Shown here piece after piece: positions 21,042 through 33,321 of a stretch of DNA of 64,000 nt; positions within the stretch are counted from its first letter, which is position 1, and each line of letters starts with the position of its first letter. The stretch covers positions 1,426,001-1,490,000 of the forward strand of contig JAJNNX010000002.1 in assembly GCA_023159155.1 (NCBI GenBank), written 5' to 3'. The translations under genes and the position numbers were made by a program. The DNA is from Ustulina deusta. Its lineage: Eukaryota > Ascomycota > Sordariomycetes > Xylariales > Xylariaceae. The notes beneath the pieces were generated by a model. It ran no database searches. It was not told the origin of the DNA and saw only the letters and a program-made list of their open reading frames with translations.

Positions 21042-24000
21042 ATTCGCCATCAGCCCACTTATTAGACTACGTCTTCTGGGGTTGTCTTGAGTTGGATATA
21101 TTTCCACTGATACACTGGGCATATTAGATGTTGGTGTTATAGAAAGCGAACACTGTAAGGGATAAACTGGCGTTGAGGCGGTACAGGTATTAGCATTTAG
21201 GCTGATCTACTTACGGTATTTTAGGTTGTGTACATTGAATAGACTTTGGAGTTGAATCAACCATTAGGCAATGTAATAAAGAACTCAAGCACACTCAGCC
21301 AATTCAGAGAGACCCCTGTGCCACTTTTCCCGTCGAATGACTATACTCGATTGACATCTTCAGAACATCCTACATTTCTCTAGCTTGGCGCGTGTTCCCT
21401 CCAGTCTACATCCGTTGGAGAGCTGGAATTGACGAAGGGCTTCAAAGCCTCTAGCGTTGTCCTAGTCAGTTACAACATCTTTATACAAACCATATCGCGA
21501 ACAGTACCTTAACCACTGCGACTTCTTACATGTATAGCTCGCCCTACAGGAAATCACACCGAGGGGGTGTTCGAAAGGTCCTAAACCTAGTCGAAATAGT
21601 TTTCCTCTTGCCCCTCTTGTTTCTACCATGTATCGTGCTTTCTCTTTATGCTGGCAGTTCGGGTTACCTGTGCGGTCATTTGTAGTCCGATACTAGGCTA
21701 ACAACAAAACATGTGGACGGTTTTATCAATACTGTTGAGAAATTTTCTTGGTTCGCTACGAGCTGAAGGTATTCCGTTGCCTATTCATTCTGTGAGCGTC
21801 GTGGACCTTTCAGTGGGGGGGGGTTAAGTAGTGCATTATGATCATGTTTAACCAAAACCACTCCATTTTTAGTTGGAGATACTAAGTGCGTCGCGAAAGT
21901 CATGAAGTCCACTTTGATGCCTCGATGAAACATTACTGTCCTCTTGAGTTCATATATACACACAAATCGATCAGTATGACACTTGTGGCTACTCCACTGA
22001 CCCATACGGTACCGTTTCTGTTTGCATCCCTAAGACCTTACAGCTAGCTTCTATATGATAGGTTGCACAGAAGAAGGTAGTATCGTGAACGAGGGGACCT
22101 AGTAGTATTTATTTCTATTATGCTTTCCCATCATAAAAAAATCAGCGTAGGATTTAAAGAGGAGAGCTTGCTGCGAGGAACGGAAGGAAATGAGGTATAG
22201 AAGTTGGTATGGTGAATAAATGATAAACAGCCAGTTGGTTTTTTTCAGAGGGACCATTGATGTTCACGACCTCGAAGCTTGGGGATTGTCCTAGTACCCA
22301 GGGTGGCTATGGAATCGTGGACTATCTTTAACGTATACGACGAAGGTATACAACAGACGTATACAACGGCCGCAGTTCGGCCCCCAGTAGTTCTTAAATC
22401 TCCTCGGAGACCTCGTGGCTTAGCGCTAGGGCAATACATCCCAAACATCCAGTTACATCTTTCGTTAAGGGGTATGATACTGATGATTTTGGAACGAAAA
22501 AGTAGATGTCAAGTCCGAGGCAAAGTAAAGGGCAGATGATTTCCTTGCTTTCTCCAGTAGGTGCTGCCCTGTATATTACCTCCATTTGAAAACCTACCTA
22601 GGCCTTTAGATTCCAGACCACACTTTTTACGGCTATTACAAGTCAAATGATGGCCCATGTTCGTCTTATATGTTGCTGATAATCTACCTGCATGATTCTG
22701 TCTGTCGTTAACGTATTTACTCTACTAAAGGCCTGAAGCTGTTTATTTTTGTTGCTTCTTCCCCCTTGCTTCGTATTATTGTAGCTATATAAAAACTGTG
22801 TTATTCGATAATCGTCTTGTCAGGTTTCGATTGCCAATTACGGGGGCGGTAACAGAGAGTATCTGTGACAGATTGTCTTATCAGGCACTTGTGGAGGTTT
22901 TACCCATATGGACAGGCGATGCTAAATGGATCGGGAAAACACAAACTGGGTAATGATAGGGCTACGTACATGGCCCTTCTAGTGTCCCGGGTAATAAGTC
23001 TTTGGGGGAACGGGAATGTAAAACCATTATCTGTTTAGTTTACGGTTGTCAGATTTGATGCATAATGCGACGGCAGTTTCCCATTGGCGAAGGGGGATAA
23101 TGAGTTCGAGTACGTGGATACGGAAATATAGGAGGAACAGGAGATTGTTGTCTGGATAACAGATTCGCTGAGGGGTAACGAGCTAGGCCTACATGGGAGA
23201 TGAGAAGTAATAATTACACGGTGGTTGTTGTCCAAAATCAACGGCCAGGTCTTTGATCTAAGTTGGAGTGGTGAGCTATTGCGAGATTAAGCATAGGGTT
23301 CACACAGCAAGCAGCTAGTTATTCTGTCGGATTAAGCGAGTAGACAAGTAAAGGAAATGGCTGAAGAATCCCCTACTAGTAAGCTACAGAGTTGAATGAC
23401 TGAATAGTATCAATCTAAGTGACTAGGAACTGGCTTTCTTGCGATCGCGCTGAAGGACTGGTGGTATGTATCTACTACGTAGGATTCTAAGCTGACGAGA
23501 TTACTGCTGATGTGGTCGCCGACCTCTAAACGAGTTTAATGTTGAATAGAATATGATGAAAATGTGTGCTGAAGTGCACGTTGTTCACCACTCTAGTAAA
23601 ACTACTACGCCCCAGAAGTAGCTTGCCTCATTGCCCACAATGAGAAGCGATCCTCGGGTCCCGATGCACCTCATACTTATACTAACCATGCGGGTTGCGT
23701 AGCTTGCTAACCTTTTGAAATGTCTACGGGGGTATAGCTCCCTACAGGATGCCTAAGAAAATATCCATGCCGTAGGACTCGGGTATTGACTCAGGTTACT
23801 AAGTACTTACCAAGATAAAGAACGTTCGTTACCTGCATCATCACGCCGGTCTGACTATGGCTTTTCTCGACGCTCCACATATATCTTTCCCCCCCTCTCT
23901 AATTTCACGCTCCGAGACGAAGTCGGGCCGTGGGTAGGGAGTATGGAATTATTCCTACAGCTCATACATTGGGTACCCCTCCTCCGCCCTGATTCGGGGG

Positions 24001-27000
24001 AGCTGATGTCATTCAATATGCTCTTATACTCTCGCATTGCTAAATCCATACAGTAGGCCGGGTTCTGTCAACTGAATTCGACATGGGTTATAGCTCACCT
24101 AGCTCAGAAATTTGCAGAGCTAAGAGGTAACGTTATACCATCCTATGATGTTCACACCTCAAGGGGATCTTGGTTGTACGAACCCACACCGACCACACCG
24201 CCTCAACCACAGCGCATCATGGTGTGTTACTCCCGTATTTGCGGGATCCCGAGCGGGCAGGACAAACCCCCCATCTGACGACCCTGTGCTACCGACCTTT
24301 GATTGGCACCTATATTCGCCTGAGGATTTCTGACTGGCGTCGAAACTGTCTAGTCACACGTCAGAATCTCGTCTTCCAAATGCCCCGCCAATAGACTGGC
24401 ACAAGCGCAAGCCTCCCCGAGGAAACCCGGCTTTTGCCCCAGATTCCGTTGATCCGTGACAGTGGACTGGGTCTGGATTTGCGAATTCTCCGAAACTACT
24501 GGAGGGTTTGCCGCCTTGGCAATCAGCACTTACATATATATATAAACTATGAAGGAAAATTTTTGTGACAGACAAAATAGAGTAGGTAGCTGAATAAGCC
24601 GCCACATTGACTACGAGGTGCATATCCGACACGTGGTGATGGCCGCTGCGGTGTAACAAAGCAAACTGACGGTCGACCGATCTGCTGGTGTGTGAGATAC
24701 GAGACAGAAGACTAGGGAGAGGCGTGAGCGTATCAGGATGACTGCAGAAGCGCGTGTTGTGTGAGATCGGCGGTTCAGCGCTCCTGCGGCTCGAAAGCCA
24801 CTTATCGCCGCGAGATGAAATATCTGCAAAGATGATTAATGGCTGTATGAGATGTGGCTGGAAAGTAAGATGTTTTCAAAACAGACCGCCTTTGCGGCGT
24901 CCGGATTGCCATTGGCTGTGTGCTCTAGTAGATGTCTTATCGACGTTGAACCGAGACGCCATAAATGCACTGCTTACCTACTATTGATACATCGTCGACA
25001 GGGTGGGTAGAGCTCTGGAGCACGCAAATGGTCTGGCAGGATGCTACCCGCTTCAAACTATCCGTATTATTGATATCAGGTCGCGCTTCTTAGTTGGAAG
25101 CCAACCCAGCTCAGGCGATCGCGCTCAAGCTGACCACCACTTCAGCTACGGTGGATCGAGATGACCGCATGCACGTGGTTTTAAAACCTGCCTATAGAAC
25201 GCTCGCATTGCTGACTGCATTGTCGCAATTAGCGGGAGCCTGTAATAGGTAATAATTCTCACATTGTTTCGGAGCGAGACGGTGAATCGAGAGAGGACAT
25301 AATCTGTCTGGTTACGTAAGTCAACGTAGGAGTTAAAAGGAAGGGCGGCATAAGACAACGCTATTAGCAGATGCTTATACTAATTACGAGTAGATGCATC
25401 GGGCGCCCGACTAATACTCTGGAGACTTTGTCCTTGACCCAATGATATGACGGGAGAAAGAAGAGCCCAATCATATGCATCCCATTACTCGGCGTAGTGC
25501 AGCCAAGGCAGCGCCACACACGAGATCGCATCAATGAGACGATGTGAAGTTAACTTTGGGTTGAGGGAGTGACACTGACTGACGTCTCAGCCGCGTGATT
25601 AGCTCATCCTTAGAGGAGGAGCCTTCGAAGCAGAGCCAGGGGAGTATTTTCCGACTGCCTGATTCGCAGACTCGAAGGTCCAACGGGGTTGCCGGGCGCT
25701 AAGACAACACAGTCTACACCTGTATATGCCCTCGTTGTCTGAAATGGGGAAGATAAAAACGACTCTTCCACGCTAATGGCTTATGTGATACCAAGGCAAC
25801 GGAGAAGTTAGCGAGGGAAGTAATTCACATTCCGATGACGCTTCCCGTACTAGCCCACGAGATGGGAGGCGACAGCTCACTCCCAATGAGGAGTTATCAC
25901 CGGCTCCTGCGCCGTCGGATGATCCCGTGCCTCTTCTTCCGTGCTCACCAGAGGCTCACCAGCCATTCGGGTCCCGTGGAAGGACTTCTTCGCAACCATC
26001 CTACAGGATTTCATCGAAAAGGTTGGTGCTGATTAGAAGCAGAATGCTCGGAAGCGAAATGGAATCCCCGTCACCGCTTGGAATCCTTCACGACATCCGG
26101 TTTCGCCGTGGCTATTCGATAGCCAGTCGCGACTGGGCCATGTTTGACAACAATATGGCATCGTAGAGTTTGCTGCCGCATGCTCAGAATCCTCGTATCG
26201 GCTTGGTAATGGGCATGGTGGCTGCAACGCCTGCATGCGCCATTATTCCATATGACCTCGACGGAATCTGGGAGCTGAGTCGAATTTGAGACCCTTTGCT
26301 TGTTCCCTGACTTGGGCACTCTATCGCGGTGTCATTCGTCATCTACACGGCCCAATCACCAGGTTGTAAGCACGGAGAACCAGGTAACGAGGTACAAGGC
26401 AGGATGGGTACCACGACGCTTCGACGCGAGGATTATATCTCGGGAACCCAAACACACGTATCCTGATTGTGTAGCTTGTAGCGTTTCTTTGGTTCTGCAA
26501 GGAGCTACATGCCGAACTATGTGCCTCATACGAACGCGTAAACAAGGCCGGGTTTGCTGTAATATCGCTGAAGCATTGTCGAACAATAGCACAGTCAATT
26601 TCCATTAATTAATTGTTCTGTATTTGGTATCATCGTCGGGCGGCTAAACCGTCGCGATTGTCTTCCCTGGCGGGCTGTATTATCCACACTACCCAGGGGA
26701 TACGGACTTAATCAGCTGCATCGCGGGAAGTGGGTTAGGTCTTGCACCGCAAGTGCCATTGGAATTATGACAGTTACATGAGACAAGATGGTTCATGGTA
26801 TGCTGCTCGTGTCCCGGTGGGCGCGCCGGCGAAAGAGTGCTCTCATGCGCCTGACCTAGCACTCCTCGAGGTAGGCAGATGAATGCTGCACTTGAAACCA
26901 AACCTTCCCTGCAATTTACTGCGTTAAGGTTGGTAACTCGACGCGTCGCGCGGGAGCCGTATCTACTACTATGCGAAAGGGGAGTCCGAATCGCTCTTCA

Positions 27001-30000
27001 TGTACCCAACATCACGTGGATGGGGATTCTTGCTGCAAGCATGTCAGACGAAAAGCACCGAGTATTCCACCAGTCGTGCAGAGCCACATAACCTAGTGGA
27101 ATTGCATTCGAAACGAGTGCCTGTGGGTTGATGTGAAGGGCGGAATCCATCGACACCACATACCTACCTACCTACCTAATCCTATCATATCGTGCCCACT
27201 TTAGCTCCTCTAGATTACCTAGGCCGTCTTCGCCAGCATGTATAAGCAGGTAGTGCACTATTGGGATTCGTAGATGTGCCCCGACAAGAACTGGGCAGTG
27301 TCTTTCCGTTGTGCTGCAGACTAGGTGCTGGACTTGGCCGTGGTACATGCGAATACCATCATCTGGTCTCGGCGAGACTAGGCATGTCCTTGGCGGGGCA
27401 TACTCTTCACATGAATCATCTTGGGCTGAGAGCCGCCTGCCATAGGCTGCATGATAGGCATCTCGTAGTGTCTGCCCAGCCATTCCCTTGGTAGGTAGTT
27501 TATCTCTCGGCTCGAAACACGATTGTCGGTGACGATGGACGAAGGAGGTTATCCTAGCGTAGAAGCAATCTTAAACAGAATCCTTTCAACAGGTAACACC
27601 GCTATCAGGACCTGCTGTAGTGGATAGACCGCAGCTTATTAGCCCGGATCAATCAGCTATAACGTCAGTCTTTTGATTTAGGTAAGCGATGTAACGCCCG
27701 TGTCACTATTTTTAGTCGGAATAACCTTAAATTGTTGAAACGGGGTAGTATGCTGATGGGGGTGTTAGTGGACCGGTTTCAGGCATTCCATTCTACCGAT
27801 CAATAACGTAAGGAATATGAAGACGATCTTTTATTTTTATTTTTAAATGTTTTTCTTTTAATGAGGTAAAATAAAACTAAAACATTCATGCGCCCTGGTG
27901 TACATAATCTTATTTAGTGGGTTTGAAGGGTAGATATGGTCTAGCGCGCGGTACTGGCATCTAGTTAGGCCTATCAGAGAGTAGGTAGGTACTGTGTGGC
28001 AGCCATACAGTGAAGTGGCGGACGCCAGAACGTACACTGTACTGTCCGAAGCCCGTTGCCTGATCTTAATGAAGATTGTTATGATCGGCGTCTGTGCAGC
28101 GCTCTCATGTAGGAACCGTCCTCTATGTCGTGGTGAGGGAAGAGAAGGAACTTGAAGAGAGCAATCCGTCGGGCCGCCCATCCTCAACACCAAAACCAGA
28201 CCAGATGCGTGGCTGTGCGTTCTCATGGCCGCCTACACTGCCTCTAAGTACTTAGTTTACACAGAAGACGGGTGTAATTAAAGCGGCGGTCATGTTGTCG
28301 ACCGGGGAGCGTTGCGGATTACCTAAGGCCAGGCACGTTTTCTCACAGGTGTGCTACTAAGACCCATTCAATCCAGGCACGTGTGACAGTTTCATCTCTG
28401 GGTACATCGACAATGGAGTATAGATAGACGACCTACTAGTATATTCGAGTGCAGGCAATTATGTAGGTACTAGTCCAGGTATGATGAAGACAGCCTGAGC
28501 TCGCTTCGAGGCGGAGCGAGTTAGGGCGGAGGAGCGCAAATCGCGCAGATCATTACTTGATTGTCCAAAGTTTGGTTTGACGGGTGCTAATTTCGTGAAC
28601 GCTGCGAACTTGTACACTAGGAATGCTGGACTGTGGATTAGGTGGATGGGGAGAGCACTGACGTTTCGTGCAGTCGGTAATATACGTTGCAGTGTACACT
28701 GACCACCCTGAACACGCATTACGAGAACAATGGTATTATTAGTATGACCACCCGAGGTAGTGTATGAGAGGGATGAAAAGAGAGGGGAAAAAAAAAGACA
28801 GAGGGAAGCGCCGGCGCTACCCAGCTTATGTCAGACGTAACGCAATGCGAAGCCTCAAGCGACGTTCTGGCTGGGAGAGGGGATCGAGACGCCTATGGAA
28901 TACATTAAACCTGAAATATGTTAGTTTCACCAGCCGCAATGCATTGTCTTGATGATTTCGACCGCACGTAGTACAACACGATAGTAGCTCTGTTGTATGG
29001 CCTGTTCATCTGCCTACCATGTATGCCATCCACCGTTTACCTGTGCAGCACCAGCGTTTGACAGCAACTCTGGCGATACACCCCTAGATAGATTACCTAA
29101 CGTTAGTCTAGACACGAGATAGACTAAGTACGTGGAGGCATCAGCTAGCCACCGGTAGGTAGGTAGTGTATTGTAGCGTGGGTAGATCCATGACCTAGGT
29201 CCGATAAGACGTGGTGCGGGGGCGGTATTATTCGGGTTAGGTGAGACCAGGCGGTCAAAGTCCAGTCGAGCCGGCTTAGCGATGGCTCGATGATGGCTGA
29301 CATTGTAATTAGGCAGTAGGCAGAGGAAGAACAACCAAGGTTCAAAGCGTGCCTTGACGGAATGAACCGGTGCTGGCAGTGCTGGGCTGGCTATCCGCAA
29401 CATGGGGCTATGCAGTTATGCTTCTGTGCTAATTAACGTAGAGGATGTTGATGGTTATTGATAGCTTTCTGTCTAAAAACTCTGCCCTGCCGGACGGGCA
29501 CTGCTACACATCATCCCGCCTCGGCACTCCCATCAGCCCATCGTGTGATTACGGGGAAGATGGCGGATGGAGATCTTGGACAACAAGAGCCTGCTGAGGC
29601 ACCACCTAATACATTTCTGACATGAATCACCTCATACACCAAGTTAGAGTCTACGTAGATGGTATTTGCATAGAGGTGCCGGCTGATACCGAAAACGCTT
29701 CGAAGTTGTCCTGCAAGTTCGTCCACCTACCTGCCTAGGAAGCGTCGAAGAAAACGAGGTATTATCAGGCAGACACTAGATAGATAATATCTACACTCCG
29801 TAGCAGTGTAGATAGGTAGAGAGAGATACACGACACACGAGAGGTCTGCCTCCCTGGTGTAGCCTAAGTACCGACTGCTGGCCAGTTCTATGTACTTAGT
29901 TAGGTAAGCAGATAGGCGTCTTAGTAGGGGAGTTACCGGTAGGAGGCGGTTATTGACTTCGTTCTCGTCGTTAAGCTTATTTTTCGGTTAAGGGCGACAG

Positions 30001-31892
30001 CGAATGAATCGTCAGTTTAGCTTCCAGCCGCAACCACGGGGCGCCGGTACTCTAGAATCCAGCCAACTGACCCACGCTGAGCATTGGCTGCTGCTGAGAG
30101 CAGCTCTGGACCGGCGACCGAAAATGGCATCTGTGGAGAAGCTTCTTTTCCTGTCTCTACTACGTACATATACTTGGTGCGGCGTACGTAGACTCTGGAG
30201 TCCGATGTATACCATGTACACGACGCTGCGCTACGCTGCGGAATACTACTTGGCTGATGTCTACACTAGCCTCCCTGGTGTAGATATCGCCTCCTGAGAC
30301 TACACTAGACTAGGGAGTCAGATTTTGGTGCCATCTCGTTCATGGCAGTACTCATGGGAAATTGGCTACCCCCACAGCCATAGCCTGCTGGCCCTGGGGG
30401 CTCCCTGTTGGGTCTTGATGAGCCATGAGCACGTTTACGCTGCGCTACTTGCACACTCTGCCGCCTGCCTCATTGCACGTTTACACGATACCGAGTGCGG
30501 TGTCAAGGGGTTCAGAAGTGTCGTCTCAACTCTCTCATCCCGTCTCCCGCTCCAATTATTAATCCAATCTGGTATACACACTAGGGACTGTCAGTACACC
30601 ACCGCTGTGTCGCGGGTGCGGAAGTGCCTAGACGACGCTATTTCGGTCGTATTTCCCACAGAATATTACGTCAGGTAGCCTATCTCGTGCTTTGCCGACC
30701 TTGAGCCGTTCTTACCACTCACGTATTTCGCTTCGTCTTCGCCGTTGTGACCAAAATAGTCCGTCGGACCCACCTTGGCCACCTCGGATTGCAGGCAGTG
30801 AGGATGAATCGTGATCTCCCTGTGCTGGTGGCGATCGGCAACTATGATGTGACGAGGGCACTTCGAGATGATGAAAACACCTACCTAACCCCTGGCGCCT
30901 CGTACATCACACTACACTGCACTACAGACAGGATGGAATGGTGCCGTTCCTGAGCGGACATATCTGCCATGGTATTAGGGCCGAGCAGGTCCCTCTGCGG
31001 ATTCCGAGGCTTCCTAGACCCCGGTTAATGAGCACACAAGTCCTCTGTGTTGTGCCTATACTACAGGACAGCAGATACACTAGCGGGCGGATGTGATATA
31101 TGATGTACACGGGTCCGAATCCCATACTCGATTGGCCGCGTAGGTATGGGATAGTGTATCTCCTGGCACGCTTCATGCCATCCTCACATCGCCCGCCCCC
31201 TGCTTATATGAACAAAACGGGCCAAGTCGCGATGTCGCACAACTGTGCGAGATTAGCATATCTCTTGTGTGTGGCCATTCACTTGCTCAAACCGGTATCA
31301 CTGCCCAGCTAAAGGCCGCTCTAGTCGAGATACACTAACGCCGATACGGCATACACTACGGCTAACTCCTGATAGAGCGTCGCCTAATTTGGTGGGGCAA
31401 GCTGGGCTCAGGAGGTGGTGTAGGCAATGTGCTAAATTGGCCGTCAGAAACTCGCTCTTCTCAGACATGGACAAGGTGTAGGAATGTGTCCTCGCCTCAC
31501 AACCACGTCGGAGCCGAGAGTTCCATGCATGCTCTTTGCCAAGCGATAGATAGCTTGTATTAGTCCCACACCCCCCCTGGTTCCTTACTTTTGCGATGCT
31601 GCAGGAACTGCTACTGTAGGAACTGCAATTTGGCTCTTGTGGCGCCATCCCTACAGGGTCTGTACCTACTTTACATGTCGTAGTGTCGAGGTGGTAGCGT
31701 GGGTTGGGCCTTACTATTCCTAGTACCCCCGTTGATGTGAGGGACGGGCAGAGATTCATAAAGGACTGCCTGCTTCCTCCTCTCGAATATTTGAAATCCC
31801 CCCGAGTTTGCCTCTATACCCTGCTCACTTCAACACTTGCCCAAGTTGAACAGTAGTAGTATACCATTTCCCACTCATCACTTCAACGAGCA
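21042..31892. other. Gene-poor block of about 10.8 kb
   Basis: I find no recognisable gene on either strand. All open frames are short (none above about 155 codons), overlap at random and match no family I know. It contains scattered TACCTA/TAGGTA words (for example 27160-27180 and 29080-29170) and short simple repeats. No long terminal repeats, transposase-like frames or tRNA-like cloverleaves were seen by eye. Base composition is mixed, not uniformly AT-rich. The best candidate for a relic coding segment is the Ser/Pro-rich open frame at 25789-26166, listed separately. Unrecognised non-coding RNA genes or badly decayed repeats cannot be excluded. Confidence 0.6.
25789..26166 (+). other. Open frame of unknown status in the gene-poor block
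   Basis: A plus-strand frame is open for about 125 codons, without a good early ATG. Its first half reads as a Ser/Pro/Glu-rich protein-like segment (LTPNEELSPAPAPSDDPVP). It could be an exon of a decayed gene or chance. No domain is recognised. Confidence 0.2.
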
Positions 31893-33064
31893 ATGGCGGC
31901 TGTCACTCCAAACCCGGGCAACACTACCACCAAGAGACCTGAGCGTCTCCGGGATACGTTATATGCCGACATGATGAAGCCCGATGAGGATCTCAGCAAA
32001 ATGGCGGACCCTGCCGAACGCAGGAGAATCCAAAACCGTCTCGCTCAGCGTGCTTACAGTATGTGCTCGAAAACTCCTACGTTGTTTGAGACCAGTCACT
32101 AACAGACCTTAAAGGACGCAAGATGCGAGAGCAGAAGAACGAGGTCGAGAAGTTGAGAGACCAGATCAAGAAGCTACAGGAAACACCGGAATCCAGCAAC
32201 ACGAGTAGGCAGAGCACGCCCTGCACACCACCGGAGAGCAGCAATACTCCTGCCATGCCCACGACATCACTATCGCCGCCCAACTTCGAGATTGCAAACA
32301 CACCTTCGTCGGAGCACCAATGGGTAGGAGGATATTTTCACGAGTGGCCAGCGGCACCAACGGCGCAGGAAAGCTTCATGACGGGCTTAATCTCTCCCAC
32401 GGAGCTTGAAGCACCACCTCCTTATGACGAGTCGCTGCGTGGAGGCTACTCCTCCGATGGGTTCGGTGCCACTGGCATGATGAAATCCCCGCCCACGAAC
32501 CGGCAACACCTGAAATCGCGACGCACATCCTCGCAGTCGAAACGGCCGCGCCCGAATCTGCCTCGCAGCATCGGCAGCCCTGGGCAAGGACCACAAAGCC
32601 CCAATTCTCCATGGATGGCCCCTCAGCCGTCGCCAATGGATGTTCACGTCCCACCGGGAGTCATGATGATGGCACCCGAGCATCACATGCCTGTATATTC
32701 AACCCACTTCGATCTCCACGAGCGTCCCGAGGAGTTCCACTATCCTTCGCCGCCGCACATGGACGATGCGCCAGCCTGGCAAATGACAACTGCGGACGGG
32801 CTGCCAAGGGCGCAGTCCGATTCGAATCTCAGTGCCAGAGCGGCACCCCGATCCCTGCCCGATGCCAACGCACCCATACTGCACCTCGCCGTTGCCGGCG
32901 GTCACATCGACACCCTACGAATTATTCTCAAGCAATGTAACGTCTCAGTCAACGTGCGGGACAGCGCTGGTTACACACCCCTCCAACGCGCCATAATTAA
33001 CGGTCACACGGACATCGTAGAGCTGCTGCTCAAGCACGGCGCAGAGGTCAATATCGACGGGTGA
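31893..33064 (+). CDS. bANK-type transcription regulator (bZIP basic region plus ankyrin repeats)
   Basis: Two exons, 31893-32058 and 32115-33064, with a 56-bp intron inside the basic-region codons; the joined protein is about 371 residues. A bZIP-like basic region sits at about 37-66 (DPAERRRIQNRLAQRAY, then RRKMREQK across the splice). It is followed by only about two heptads (VEKLRDQIKKL), too short for a normal leucine zipper. The middle is Pro/Ser-rich and disordered. The C terminus has ankyrin repeats at about 305-371 (ILHLAVAGGHIDTLRIIL, GYTPLQRAIINGHTDIVELL). This layout matches the fungal bANK family, whose founding member TOXE controls a secondary-metabolite cluster. Here no polyketide or peptide synthetase gene is in the window. 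It sits alone between two gene-poor blocks. Function as a DNA-binding regulator is likely; the targets are unknown. Confidence 0.9.
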
Positions 33065-33307
33065 GCGACGTGAGCGCGCGCTACGGCACATGTGTATACG
33101 CATTGATGATGGAAACCTGGGACTGCATGCATATTGGGAGTTTACTTGATTTAATTGGCTCGGCCGGGGCTTTGGGTTGGGTGAGCCTCTTGCACATGGA
33201 GGAGACGCGTGGCATGGGGTTTTGTGGCGTGAATTGATTGCCTTTGGATACCCCTTTCTGCGAACGCTGCTCACTTGAGCGCCTTCCTATCCTGTCCTCG
33301 AAAATAT

Positions 33308-33321
33308 AGAGAGAGAGAGAG
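33308..33321. repeat. (AG)n microsatellite
   Basis: A short AG dinucleotide run lies downstream of the bANK gene. Confidence 0.85.

Noticed and set aside
27160..27180. Repeated CTAC units as a CRISPR-like or telomere-like array
   Set aside because: Only a few ACCT/CTAC units without spacers and without the fungal TTAGGG telomere motif; it fits the dispersed TACCTA words.
31298..31759. 153-codon minus-strand frame upstream of the bANK gene
   Set aside because: No recognisable domain, composition typical of random sequence, and it lies in the probable promoter.
21042..31892. tRNA or 5S rRNA genes in the gene-poor block
   Set aside because: I looked for B-box-like GGTTCGANTCC and for 5S-like motifs and found no convincing match by eye; a tRNAscan run would be decisive.
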